From Bacteroidales bacterium (lineage in GTDB: Bacteria > Bacteroidota > Bacteroidia > Bacteroidales > P3): a stretch of 64,000 nucleotides of DNA. The notes under the pieces were generated by a model that saw nothing but the letters and a program-made list of their open reading frames with translations, did no database searches and was not told the origin of the DNA. Numbering within the stretch: the first letter of the stretch is position 1; each line of letters begins with the position of its first letter. Below are positions 39,926-48,556 of this stretch, piece after piece. Made by a program: the position numbers and the translations under genes. The DNA lies in the NCBI GenBank assembly GCA_016292015.1, contig JAEEZY010000009.1, positions 62,001 to 126,000 on the forward strand, read 5' to 3'.

Positions 39926-40720
39926 TTAGCTGATGTTCGCTTCGAGGAACTGGCGGAGTTCGACTGGAGAGACGTCGTGGTGGATCTGACCATCTACGAC
40001 GTAAGAGATGGCGCCGGTTTCTTCGCTCACGACGACGCTTATGACGTCAATCTGCTCGCTTATGCCTATTGCAGAGCGGTGACGGAGGCCGAGGTTGGGG
40101 TCGATCTGGTTGTTGGAGGATACGGGGAGAATGCAGCGGGCGGCGAGGATGGTGTTTTTCTTCACTATGACGGCGCCGTCGTGAAGGGGCGAGTTTTTGA
40201 AGAAAAGTGCCTCGAGCAGGGGAGCCGAGGTGGTGGCGTCGATGCGTTCGCCTGTGGCGATGATGTCGTCGAGTTCGTTCTGGCGTTTGAAGATGATGAG
40301 TGCTCCGGTTTTTGATTGAGACATGTGCATGCAGGCTTGGATGTAAGGCTCGACATTGAGCGAAGAGCTCTGGGAGAAGTTGTGTTTCCAGAAAAGGAAT
40401 CGTTTCTTGAACGAGTCGCCGGCGAGCGTGGTTTTGGTGCCGACGAGAAGGAGGAATTTCCTGATTTCGGGTTGGAAGATGATGACGAGAGCGACGAGGC
40501 CGACGCTCACAATCTCGCCGAGGAGTGCGCCAGAGAGGCGCATGTTGAGGAAGTAGGCAATCTGTCGTGCTATGACTATGACGAGAATTGCCCAGAAGAT
40601 GCGGATGACGTTGGTGCCGCGGACGAGGCGGTAGAGATAGAAAAAGAGCGCCGTCACCAGGAGAATGTCGATGACATCGACGAAGCGGATGGAATGGAGG
40701 CCTGCGATAAGTGTGAGCAT
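39926..40720 (-). CDS. cdaA: Diadenylate cyclase CdaA
   Basis: 264 residues: three N-terminal membrane helices (about 1-85) then a DAC domain that makes cyclic di-AMP from two ATP. Motifs DGA in SPLHDGAVI and RHR in GLRHRSAIG are both intact. In Bacteroidota cdaA usually lies next to folP, as here (folP is 31 bases upstream on the same strand). It is expected to control cell-wall and potassium homeostasis. The last gene of the leftward pair. Confidence 0.96.
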   Translation of the reverse strand: MLTLIAGLHSIRFVDVIDILLVTALFFYLYRLVRGTNVIRIFWAILVIVIARQIAYFLNMRLSGALLGEIVSVGLVALVIIFQPEIRKFLLLVGTKTTLAGDSFKKRFLFWKHNFSQSSSLNVEPYIQACMHMSQSKTGALIIFKRQNELDDIIATGERIDATTSAPLLEALFFKNSPLHDGAVIVKKNTILAARCILPVSSNNQIDPNLGLRHRSAIGISEQIDVISVVVSEETGAISYVVDGQIHHDVSPVELRQFLEANIS

Positions 40721-40751
40721 GGGTGGAGAGAGTTTAGGGGTTAATTTTTTT

Positions 40752-41597
40752 TTATTTGTAGAGGAGTTTTACAGATTCGAGAGCGGGTTTGGGGTCGTGT
40801 ACGCGGAGTATTCTGGCGCCTTTCATCAGGGCTTTGGTGTTGAGGACGGAAGTGCCGTTCAAGGCGTCGAGGGGTGTGATGCCGAGTTTGCGGTAAATCA
40901 TTGATTTGCGCGACAAGCCGACCAGCAAGGGTTCGCGGAAGGCGGAGGAAAGCTCGTCGAGGCGGTCGAGAAGTTCGTAGTTCTGCTCGATGGTCTTTCC
41001 GAAGCCGAAGCCGGGGTCGATCCATACGTCCTTGACGCCAAGAGAGTAGAGCTGGTTGAGGCGGTGGGAGAGGTAGAGGCAGAGGTCTTGGACGATGTCG
41101 CCGTAGTCGCATTTCGACTGCATCTCGTCGGGGCGCCCGGAAGTGTGCATGAGGATGTAGGGCACCTGGAGCCGAGCGACGGTTTCGAACATGCGGTCGT
41201 CGAGTTGACCGCCGCTGATGTCGTTGATGATGTCGGCGCCGCAGTCGATGGCAGCCGTTGCACTTTCGGCAAGATAGGTGTCAACCGAGATGATGGCGTC
41301 GGGAAGCGATTTGCGAATGCGCTCGATGACGGGTTTGAGGCGAGCAATTTCGTCGTTTGCATCGGCAAGGCGGTTGCCAGGCTTGGAGGAAGTGGCGCCA
41401 ATGTCGATGATGTCGGCGCCGTCGGCAATGAGTTTTTCAGCGTGAGCGGCAGCCTTGTCAACCGAAGAGTATCGCCCGCCGTCGTAGAACGAATCGTCGC
41501 CGATATTGAGTATGCCCATGACGGCAGGTCGGTCGAAGGAGACCAATTTTTTATGGACACACAAGGTGAATGCTGAAAATTTTGTATCTTTGCTCAT
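40752..41597 (-). CDS. folP: Dihydropteroate synthase
   Basis: 281 residues from ATG 41597; longer upstream frames lie in non-coding sequence and antisense to the DUF1599 gene. FolP joins p-aminobenzoate to dihydropterin pyrophosphate. Motifs: ISVDTYLAESATAAIDCGAD, IINDISGG, IDPGFGFGKTIEQNYELL, VGLSRKSMI, GTSVLNTKALMKGARILRVH. The first signature, usually NVTPDSFSDGG, reads NIGDDSFYDGG, so the Thr-Pro pair is replaced by Gly-Asp near the pterin/pABA site. Forms a unit with cdaA. Confidence 0.95.
   Translation of the reverse strand: MSKDTKFSAFTLCVHKKLVSFDRPAVMGILNIGDDSFYDGGRYSSVDKAAAHAEKLIADGADIIDIGATSSKPGNRLADANDEIARLKPVIERIRKSLPDAIISVDTYLAESATAAIDCGADIINDISGGQLDDRMFETVARLQVPYILMHTSGRPDEMQSKCDYGDIVQDLCLYLSHRLNQLYSLGVKDVWIDPGFGFGKTIEQNYELLDRLDELSSAFREPLLVGLSRKSMIYRKLGITPLDALNGTSVLNTKALMKGARILRVHDPKPALESVKLLYK
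41585..41592 (+). promoter_or_regulatory. -7 box (TATCTTTG) for the DUF1599 gene
   Basis: TATCTTTGC on the plus strand, overlapping the beginning of the divergent folP gene; ATG 41649 is 56 bases on. Confidence 0.55.
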
Positions 41598-41648
41598 TGC
41601 TATAAAAACGCTATGTTCGTTTATTAATTGTATATCAACAATAAAAAA

Positions 41649-42209
41649 ATGCCTATGCCAGACACTGCAGGAGAATTTGCAAGAGAGATAGGGCGATGCA
41701 GAGACATATTCGAGAAGAAGGCCCGGGATTACGGCACATCGTGGCGGATTTTGCGGCTGCCGTCGCTCACCGACCAGATATACATCAAGGCCAGCAGGAT
41801 ACGCAGTATCCAGGAGAAGGGGGCGCACCTTGTGGATGAGGGCGTCGTGCCGGAGTTTGTCGCTATGGTCAACTATGCCACGATGGCGTTGATACAGCAA
41901 GAGCTGGGCGGCAGTGGCGACGATGAGCTGCCGATAGAGAGAGCCCTTGAGCTTTATGACAGGCATATCAAGAGCGCCACAGAGCTTATGACGGCCAAGA
42001 ACCACGACTATGGCGAGGCATGGCGGCAGATGAGGGTGAGCTCGATGGTCGATTTGATACTGATGAAGATACGCCGTATCAAGCAGATAGAAGACAACGA
42101 CGGAAAGACCATCATTTCAGAAGGTGTGGAGGGCAGCTATAAGGACATAATCAACTACTCGATATTCTGCCTGATAAGGCTTGGTGAGGAGAAGCCGATA
42201 GTCGGATGA
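41649..42209 (+). CDS. DUF1599 family protein
   Basis: 186 residues. It contains two homologous halves, each with K-x-x-D-Y-G-x-x-W-R: KARDYGTSWRILRLPSLTDQ and KNHDYGEAWRQMRVSSMVDL, followed by helices with IYIKASRIRSIQEKG and LILMKIRRIKQIEDN. This duplicated domain is DUF1599 (nucleotide modification associated domain 1). I know no proven role. It leads a rightward block with a DoxX-like gene, DUF4293, tsaE, rsfS, ftsH and cdsA. Upstream start codons (TTG 41628) are not preferred. Confidence 0.92.
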   Translation: MPMPDTAGEFAREIGRCRDIFEKKARDYGTSWRILRLPSLTDQIYIKASRIRSIQEKGAHLVDEGVVPEFVAMVNYATMALIQQELGGSGDDELPIERALELYDRHIKSATELMTAKNHDYGEAWRQMRVSSMVDLILMKIRRIKQIEDNDGKTIISEGVEGSYKDIINYSIFCLIRLGEEKPIVG

Positions 42210-42264
42210 TTGAAAAAAGACTGTTATTTAATACTTTATAACCATTTCAACATTTAGTCACATC

Positions 42265-43398
42265 ATGAAAGATACAAGGATGAATTACACGCTGAACGTC
42301 ATAGCACGCTGGTTTGTGGGGTTGGTGTTCCTGTTTTCCAGTTTCAGCAAGGGCGTTGACCCGCTGGGCACGGCCTTCAAGGTGCAGGAGTACATGACGG
42401 CGTGGTCGATAGGCAGCTGGACCTTCGAGTGGGCGCTGCCGTTGGCGAATTTTCTTTCGGTGGCGCTGATATGTGCCGAGTTTGTTGTGGGAGTGTTGCT
42501 TATCACCGGCTGTTTCCGCCGTATTTCGGCGTGGATGCTGGCGGCGATGATGCTTTTCTTTACGGTGACCACGCTTATAGATGCCATCACGAACAAGGTG
42601 ACCGACTGCGGCTGCTTCGGCGATGCATTGAAGCTCACGAATTGGCAGACGTTCTGGAAAAACGTGGTGCTGGATGTGCCCACGGTGTGGATATTCATGA
42701 CGCAGAGGTTGCGCTACCGCAGACGGTTTGAGCGTGATATGATTGTGCTGATAGCGGCGACGGCGTTGATGGTCGGCTTCGAGATATACAACATCAACAA
42801 CGAACCCTGCATAGACTTCCGCGACTGGAAGGTGGGGAAACGCATGATAGAGACCGACGAGAACCTTCAGCTGAAGAGCTATATGACATACCGCAACAAA
42901 GCCACAGGTGAGGAAGTGGAGATTGAAACAAAAGATTGGATGGCATATCAAGACGAGACGGTTTGGGAGCTTACGGGCAGCAGGGTTGTGGATCCGCATG
43001 AGATAAAGGCCGACGGATTCTCGATGCTCGACATGGACGGCAACGACATGTCGGTTGATATGCTCAGTTCGCCGGATTACCTGCTGATAGCCACACTGCC
43101 GAATCCCGATTTGAAGAAGATGAACGCTAAAGGCTTGAGGGCACTCAAGTCGGTGAGCCAGTTTGCGATGGATCATGACATAGAGATGGTGGTGCTGGCT
43201 TCGGCGCTTGCGGAGGATGTGCAGTCGTTCCTCTACGATAACGGGCTTGAGATGGACTTCTATGGAGCCGACGAGAAAGCCATTCTTGTGATGGCGCGTG
43301 CGATGCCGGCGTTTGTGTTGATGAAGGACGGAGTGGTGATGGGCAAATGGCACTACCGCAACTTTCGAAAGATAATGGATTATGATTTTGACGATTAG
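42265..43398 (+). CDS. DoxX/MauE-like membrane protein with C-terminal thioredoxin-like domain
   Basis: 377 residues. The first about 150 hold four or five membrane helices with the CGCFGD motif and the FSSFSKGVDPLGTAFKVQEY stretch seen in DoxX/MauE relatives; the remaining part is soluble and ends in a thioredoxin-like fold (VKVVLASALAEDVQSF-like, here MVVLASALAEDVQSFL, then AMPAFVLMKDGVVMGKWHYR). In Bacteroides this family lies beside folP, cdaA and DUF1599. The CGCFGD cysteines suggest a thiol-redox role (inference). Confidence 0.85.
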   Translation: MKDTRMNYTLNVIARWFVGLVFLFSSFSKGVDPLGTAFKVQEYMTAWSIGSWTFEWALPLANFLSVALICAEFVVGVLLITGCFRRISAWMLAAMMLFFTVTTLIDAITNKVTDCGCFGDALKLTNWQTFWKNVVLDVPTVWIFMTQRLRYRRRFERDMIVLIAATALMVGFEIYNINNEPCIDFRDWKVGKRMIETDENLQLKSYMTYRNKATGEEVEIETKDWMAYQDETVWELTGSRVVDPHEIKADGFSMLDMDGNDMSVDMLSSPDYLLIATLPNPDLKKMNAKGLRALKSVSQFAMDHDIEMVVLASALAEDVQSFLYDNGLEMDFYGADEKAILVMARAMPAFVLMKDGVVMGKWHYRNFRKIMDYDFDD

Positions 43399-43447
43399 AG
43401 GGGGCTCGAAAAACTGAGGTCAGTAACGAACAAATTAACTATTCAAT

Positions 43448-44005
43448 ATGATACAGAGAATTCAATCATTCTATCTTGTGCTGGCAGCATGCGCCATGGC
43501 GCTGTGTTTCATGTTTCCGGTGGCGAAATACAAGACACCCGACAAGCAGGTTTATGCGCAATACAGCTTGATAAAAAAACAAGCTGTTGACCAGAATACA
43601 GAACAAGGCGAAACCGCGGGTGTGGAGGACGACTTCGACCAGATAGGCGGCAATATGAGCAAACTGGGATATGCCAAGGCTCCCGTGTGGCCGTTGCTGA
43701 CGCTGGTGGTGCTGGTTATCGCCATAGCGCTGACAAGCATCTTCCTATATGGCAACCGCACGCGACAGGTGAGAGTGGTGGCCGTGGGCTTTCTTCTCAA
43801 CGTGGTGTATATCTTCTTGGTGTTCATTTGGGCGGCAGATGCCTTCCTGAAGCCAATAAAGCAGTCGTTCGCCAACAGCGAATGGGTTACGACCTACTCG
43901 GTGGCAACCTGGGCTCCAGTGGTGAGCTGCATACTGCTGTTCCTTGCCCAGAACGCCATCAAGCGAGACGAGAAGAAGGTGAGAGACGCAGACAGAATCA
44001 GATAA
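43448..44005 (+). CDS. DUF4293 family membrane protein
   Basis: 185 residues with four membrane helices: SFYLVLAACAMALCFMFPVA, WPLLTLVVLVIAIALTSIFL, VVAVGFLLNVVYIFLVFIWA, and VATWAPVVSCILLFLAQNAI, then a basic tail ending KRDEKKVRDADRIR. Starts MIQRIQSFYLVLAA as is usual in DUF4293. Function unknown. It precedes tsaE by about 40 bases. Confidence 0.9.
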   Translation: MIQRIQSFYLVLAACAMALCFMFPVAKYKTPDKQVYAQYSLIKKQAVDQNTEQGETAGVEDDFDQIGGNMSKLGYAKAPVWPLLTLVVLVIAIALTSIFLYGNRTRQVRVVAVGFLLNVVYIFLVFIWAADAFLKPIKQSFANSEWVTTYSVATWAPVVSCILLFLAQNAIKRDEKKVRDADRIR

Positions 44006-44046
44006 GAGAGAAACGGATAACAAAAATCAAGCAGGAGTTGGAGAAA

Positions 44047-44478
44047 TTGGGTTATACGGCCACGTTTGACAGATTGTCGCAACTTAAAACTGTTGCAAGC
44101 GAGCTGTTGGAAACGTTCAGCGACGACCGTTTCTTTGCCTTCTTTGGAGCCATGGGGGTCGGGAAGACCACGCTCATCAAGGAGATGTGTGAATTGTTGG
44201 GGTCGGACGACAATGTATGCAGCCCCACTTTCGCTATCATCAACGAGTATTCGACATGCGACGACAAGCCAATCTACCACTTTGACTTCTATAGGCTCAA
44301 GAACCTTGACGAGGCTTATGATATAGGTTATGAGGAGTATTTCTACTCAGGCGACTACTGCTTTACGGAGTGGACAGAGAAGGTGGAAGAGCTGCTGCCC
44401 GAGCGTTACGTGAGGGTTGATATGACAGAAGCCAACGGGATTCGCACGTTGAATGCGAAACAGATAATAGAAAAATAG
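44047..44478 (+). CDS. tsaE: tRNA threonylcarbamoyladenosine biosynthesis ATPase TsaE
   Basis: 143 residues. TsaE assists TsaB/TsaD in making t6A on tRNA. P-loop FFGAMGVGKTTLIKEMCELL, SPTFAIINEY, and IYHFDFYRLKNLDEAYDIGY with FTEWTEKVEELLPERYVRVD. No ATG fits; I use the TTG at 44047 because AGGAG (44033-44037) is nine bases upstream and the protein then begins GYTATFDRLSQL as in relatives. TTG 44038 is possible. A longer frame back to 43687 only reflects the other frame of DUF4293. Stop is one base before rsfS. Confidence 0.9.
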   Translation: MGYTATFDRLSQLKTVASELLETFSDDRFFAFFGAMGVGKTTLIKEMCELLGSDDNVCSPTFAIINEYSTCDDKPIYHFDFYRLKNLDEAYDIGYEEYFYSGDYCFTEWTEKVEELLPERYVRVDMTEANGIRTLNAKQIIEK

Positions 44479-44479
44479 A

Positions 44480-44866
44480 ATGGAGACAAAAGACAAAAAC
44501 AATCAGAGAAGCGAGACGGAGATGCTTGCCAGGGTGGCGGCACACGCCCTTTCGGACAAGAAAGGGGAGGATGTGCGCATACTTGACCTGCGAGAGTTGC
44601 AGACGGCACCGGCAAGGTTTTTTGTGATAGCGACGGGCAATGTGCCGTCGCATGTGTCGGCAATGAGCGATGCAGTGCATGAAGCGGTGAAGAAGATGTT
44701 TGGCCAGAACCCCTCGAAAGTGGAGGGCTATAGCAACGCCGAGTGGATACTGATGGATTACTTTGACGTTGTGGTGCATATCTTCCAGAAGGAGAAACGC
44801 GACTACTACCGCCTGGAACAGCTTTGGGCAGACGGGAAAGAGATTAAAATTGAAAATAAAGAATGA
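44480..44866 (+). CDS. rsfS: Ribosome silencing factor RsfS
   Basis: 128 residues. RsfS binds uL14 and keeps 50S and 30S subunits apart in starvation. Motifs: DVRILDLRELQTAPARFFVI, ATGNVPSHVSAMSDAV, KVEGYSNAEWILMDYFDVVV, HIFQKEKRDYYRLEQLW. One base separates its TGA from the ftsH ATG, and the tsaE-rsfS-ftsH-cdsA order is common in Bacteroidota. Confidence 0.96.
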   Translation: METKDKNNQRSETEMLARVAAHALSDKKGEDVRILDLRELQTAPARFFVIATGNVPSHVSAMSDAVHEAVKKMFGQNPSKVEGYSNAEWILMDYFDVVVHIFQKEKRDYYRLEQLWADGKEIKIENKE

Positions 44867-44867
44867 G

Positions 44868-46976
44868 ATGAGCGAACAGAATCAAAATACAAACAACGAC
44901 GACAAACAGCAAAAGCCGCAACCGAACCAGCAGCCGAAGAAGTCGGGCAAGAATGTGATGCTGTATGTCATATATGGCATAGTGATACTGGGATTGGGAT
45001 ATCTATTCCTCCCCGGCGAGAAAAAATCAGCATCGAAAGAACTGACCTGGGAGGAATTGGAGCCGATACTGCTGAACCACGAGTATGAAAGGATTGTGGT
45101 TGTAAACCAAGAGTTTGCAGAAATACATATCAAGGACGACTTGGTGGAGAGCAAATATACCGATCTGAAAGGTTCCTCGCCCCTGATTGGCAAAGCCAAG
45201 TCCGAAAATGCGTTCTATAGGTACAATATCGGCAATCTCGAGCATTTTGACAAGGAACTTTCAGGTGTGGAGGAAAAACTCGACGGGGTGCATATCTCAT
45301 ATCAGATCGAGAAGCGTAAAAACGCATGGAGGGATATCCTTATGTTGTTCGGACCGCTGCTGATGTTGATACTTTTCTTCTACCTCATGACCCGAATGAC
45401 CTCGCGGCAGATGGGAAGCGGAGGCGGCATATTCGGAGTGGGCCGCTCAAAAGCCAAGATGTACGACGGCAAGAACCTCAAGACCAATGTCACATTCAAG
45501 GATGTGGCGGGGCTTGCAGGAGCGAAGGAAGAGGTGGTTGAGGTTGTTGATTTTCTCAAGAACCCCAAGCGATACACCGACCTGGGCGGCAAGATACCCA
45601 AAGGCGTTCTGCTGGTAGGCCCTCCGGGAACAGGTAAGACCTTGTTGGCCAAGGCTGTTGCGGGCGAAGCTAATGTGCCGTTCTTCTCAATGTCGGGCAG
45701 TGACTTTGTGGAGATGTTTGTCGGAGTCGGTGCTTCGCGAGTTCGAGACCTGTTTGAAGAAGCCAAGAAGAAGGCTCCGTGCATCATATTCATCGATGAA
45801 ATTGACGCGGTTGGTCGTGCGCGAGGGCACAGCGGGATGAGCAACGCCAACGACGAGCGCGAGAACACGCTCAACCAGCTCCTTACCGAGATGGACGGTT
45901 TCAGCAGCGGAACAAACGTGATAGTGCTGGCTGCCACCAACCGAGCCGATGTGCTGGACAAAGCGCTGCTGCGTGCAGGACGATTCGACCGCCAGATATA
46001 TGTGGAACTGCCGGATATCGAGGAGCGCAAGGCTATCTTCGAAGTCCACATGAAAGGGCTGAAACTGTGTAATGATAAAAATGCTGAGGGTTACGTTGAC
46101 CGCGAGTTTCTTGCCAAGCAGACGCCGGGCTTCTCGGGTGCCGACATCGCCAACGTCTGCAACGAGGCTGCCCTCTGCGCTGCTCGCAAGAACAAGAAGA
46201 TCATCGAGAAGCAGGACTTCCTCGATGCGGTTGACCGTATAGTCGGCGGCCTCGAGAAACGCACCAAGGTCCTCACCGAGAACGAGAAACGCACCATCGC
46301 CTACCACGAGTCGGGACATGCCTCCGTCAGCTGGCTGTCGCGTTGGGCGTCGCCGTTGGTCAAGGTCACTATCGTGCCGCGTGGGCGTGCTCTCGGTGCA
46401 GCATGGTATCTGCCGGAGGAACGTCAGATCACCACCTACGAGCAGATGTTCGACGAACTGACATCACTTATGGCTGGCCGCGCCGCCGAGGATGTGGTGT
46501 TCGGCAAGATAAGTACAGGCGCCCTCAACGATATGGAACGCGCCACCAAGATGGCGCAGTCGATGGTGGTTTATTACGGCATGAGCCCCGAATTAGGCAA
46601 TATAAGCTACTACGACACTAGCGGGCAGAACGACTTCGGCTTCACCAAACCGTTCAGCGAGAAAACCGCCGAGAAGATAGACGCCGAGGTACGCCGCATA
46701 GTCGAGGAGGCATACAGCACCGCAAAACGCCTCATCAACGAACACCGCGACCAGCTCGATGAACTCGCTGGCCAACTCTTCGACAAAGAGGTGCTCTTCC
46801 GCGAAGACCTGGAACGTATCTACGGTAAACGCCCGTGGGACGAAGAACCTAAACAAATCGAGAACCCTGAGCCATCTGAGACAGCAGAAAACCTCGACCA
46901 ATCGGAAAGCTCAGAAAACTCAGAACATTCAGGAAACTCGGATAACTCCGAAAACAATCCAACCTTACAGCAATGA
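44868..46976 (+). CDS. ftsH: ATP-dependent zinc metalloprotease FtsH
   Basis: 702 residues from ATG 44868 (a longer upstream frame overlaps rsfS). Two membrane helices ([18 protein letters not shown] and [18 protein letters not shown]), AAA module with Walker A GPPGTGKT, Walker [33 protein letters not shown], and zinc site HESGH (His480, His484) with Asp in [14 protein letters not shown]. It degrades membrane and short-lived proteins. The last 36 residues are a Ser/Glu/Asn-rich tail ([19 protein letters not shown]) encoded by repetitive DNA. Base usage changes part-way through: coding strand becomes C-rich after about 46.1 kb. Confidence 0.98.
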   Translation: MSEQNQNTNNDDKQQKPQPNQQPKKSGKNVMLYVIYGIVILGLGYLFLPGEKKSASKELTWEELEPILLNHEYERIVVVNQEFAEIHIKDDLVESKYTDLKGSSPLIGKAKSENAFYRYNIGNLEHFDKELSGVEEKLDGVHISYQIEKRKNAWRDILMLFGPLLMLILFFYLMTRMTSRQMGSGGGIFGVGRSKAKMYDGKNLKTNVTFKDVAGLAGAKEEVVEVVDFLKNPKRYTDLGGKIPKGVLLVGPPGTGKTLLAKAVAGEANVPFFSMSGSDFVEMFVGVGASRVRDLFEEAKKKAPCIIFIDEIDAVGRARGHSGMSNANDERENTLNQLLTEMDGFSSGTNVIVLAATNRADVLDKALLRAGRFDRQIYVELPDIEERKAIFEVHMKGLKLCNDKNAEGYVDREFLAKQTPGFSGADIANVCNEAALCAARKNKKIIEKQDFLDAVDRIVGGLEKRTKVLTENEKRTIAYHESGHASVSWLSRWASPLVKVTIVPRGRALGAAWYLPEERQITTYEQMFDELTSLMAGRAAEDVVFGKISTGALNDMERATKMAQSMVVYYGMSPELGNISYYDTSGQNDFGFTKPFSEKTAEKIDAEVRRIVEEAYSTAKRLINEHRDQLDELAGQLFDKEVLFREDLERIYGKRPWDEEPKQIENPEPSETAENLDQSESSENSEHSGNSDNSENNPTLQQ

Positions 46977-47857
46977 AGAAATTCTGGATACGCACGGCCA
47001 GCTCGGTAGTTTACGTGGCGTTGTTCCTCGGGACAATGTTCAGCGGAAAGATTTTCGGCGACTATCTTGTTGGATCATTCGTGTTTGTTGCTTTCCTGCT
47101 CTTCGTCGCGGTTGGATGTACACGAGAGTTTTACAAGATTCAAAAACTCAAAGGAACCCACGCTCTCGAGTGGATGGGGTATATGACAACAGTACTCGTG
47201 GTTTTGAGTTTCCTCGACTTGGGGTACATGTACGCTATGGGCGGATATGGTGTGGTGAGCAATGTTTTGGATTTGGCGTTGTCTGCTGTGTTGATTTTGC
47301 TCCTTTTGGGATTGCCGCTCACGGCAATCATACAGCTTTGGCGCAAAAGCGACAATCCTTTCGGTGACATCGCCAGCACCTTTGTGCCGGTATTTTATAT
47401 CGGAATGCCGCTTGGATTGATGCAAGTGGCGCAAATGACTCAAACCAATCTGCTGTTCCTGGCTGTGGCGCTGGTGTGGGTGAACGACGCCTGTGCATAT
47501 ATGTCGGGTTCGCTTTTTGGCAAACACAAGATGTGGGAACGCCTCTCGCCGGGTAAGTCATGGGAGGGAACCGTCATTGGAGTGCTCTGTGCCGCATTGG
47601 TCGGAGCATTGGCCACGCTGCTGCCTATGTTCAACATGTTGGATTGGTATTTCGGTGCTGTGCTGGGAGTGTTGTGTGGCGTGATCGGAACATTGGGCGA
47701 CCTGGTCGAGTCGATGTACAAACGTTCGGCAGGGTTGAAGGATTCAGGCAAGTTCCTCCCTGGTCACGGGGGATTTCTCGACCGCTTCGACAGCTTGCTT
47801 ATACTGATGCCGTTCGCAACAATATTCTTGGTTTTGGTAAGTGAAGGTATAATTTGA
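46973..47857 (+). CDS. cdsA: Phosphatidate cytidylyltransferase
   Basis: 294 residues with about eight membrane helices. CdsA makes CDP-diacylglycerol from phosphatidate and CTP. Signature SAGLKDSGKFLPGHGGFLDR, FDSLL at the C-terminus (the CDP-tag loop), and ALVWVNDACAYMSGSLFGKH, LSPGKSWEGT. Coupled to ftsH by a four-base ATGA overlap. Six bases separate its stop from the pseudouridine synthase start. Confidence 0.97.
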   Translation: MKKFWIRTASSVVYVALFLGTMFSGKIFGDYLVGSFVFVAFLLFVAVGCTREFYKIQKLKGTHALEWMGYMTTVLVVLSFLDLGYMYAMGGYGVVSNVLDLALSAVLILLLLGLPLTAIIQLWRKSDNPFGDIASTFVPVFYIGMPLGLMQVAQMTQTNLLFLAVALVWVNDACAYMSGSLFGKHKMWERLSPGKSWEGTVIGVLCAALVGALATLLPMFNMLDWYFGAVLGVLCGVIGTLGDLVESMYKRSAGLKDSGKFLPGHGGFLDRFDSLLILMPFATIFLVLVSEGII

Positions 47858-47863
47858 CAACCG

Positions 47864-48544
47864 ATGACCGCCGACCAGATCATATATGAGGACAACCACC
47901 TGCTGCTCGTCAACAAACGTGCTGGTGAGCTTGTGCAGGGTGACAAGAGCGGCGACTCATGTCTGGTTGACGAACTGAAAGCTTTCATAAAGGAACGCGA
48001 CCAGAAACCTGGTAATGTCTTCTGCGGTCTTGTGCACCGCATCGACCGACCTGTCAGCGGCGTGGTCATCTTTGCCAAGACTTCCAAAGCTCTCACACGT
48101 ATGAACGCAATGGTGAAAGAACGTGCCATAGAAAAGACCTACTGGGCTGTTTCCAAGAAATGCCCGGAGCCTATGGAAGGCGAACTCCGCAACTGGCTGC
48201 TTCGTAACGAGAAGATGAATAAAAGTTTTGTGGTAGCCGACAGTACTAAAGAGGGTGCAAAGGAGGCTGTTTTGGATTACAAGGTCATAGGAAAATCAGA
48301 TGGTGGATACTATCTCATTGAGGTGAACCTCCACACTGGGCGCCACCATCAGATACGCTGCCAGCTGGCCAATATAGGATGTCCTATCAAAGGCGACTTG
48401 AAATATGGCGCACCACGCTCCAACCCCGATGGCAGCATATCGCTTCACGCAAGGCGAGTATCGTTTGAACATCCTGTGAGCCATGTAAAGATAGATGTGA
48501 AGGCAGAGCCTTCATGGAATATGACATTCAATATGATTAACTAA
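47864..48544 (+). CDS. RluA-family pseudouridine synthase
   Basis: 226 residues. The catalytic motif is GLVHRIDRPVSGVVIFAKT, with the invariant Asp in H-R-I-D. TGRHHQIRCQLA is the second RluA-type signature. No S4 domain is present, so the target (a tRNA or rRNA uridine) cannot be named. It closes the ftsH-cdsA run and is followed by the gingipain-like genes. Confidence 0.93.
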   Translation: MTADQIIYEDNHLLLVNKRAGELVQGDKSGDSCLVDELKAFIKERDQKPGNVFCGLVHRIDRPVSGVVIFAKTSKALTRMNAMVKERAIEKTYWAVSKKCPEPMEGELRNWLLRNEKMNKSFVVADSTKEGAKEAVLDYKVIGKSDGGYYLIEVNLHTGRHHQIRCQLANIGCPIKGDLKYGAPRSNPDGSISLHARRVSFEHPVSHVKIDVKAEPSWNMTFNMIN

Positions 48545-48556
48545 TAATGTAACAAT

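Noticed and set aside
41598..42005. N-terminal extension of FolP up to 42005
   Set aside because: The added 136 residues are antisense to the DUF1599 gene and have no homology; FolP begins at 41597.
43687..44046. N-terminal extension of TsaE by 120 residues
   Set aside because: It overlaps the DUF4293 gene in another frame and reads as Arg/Gly-rich nonsense; TsaE proteins start near the chosen TTG.
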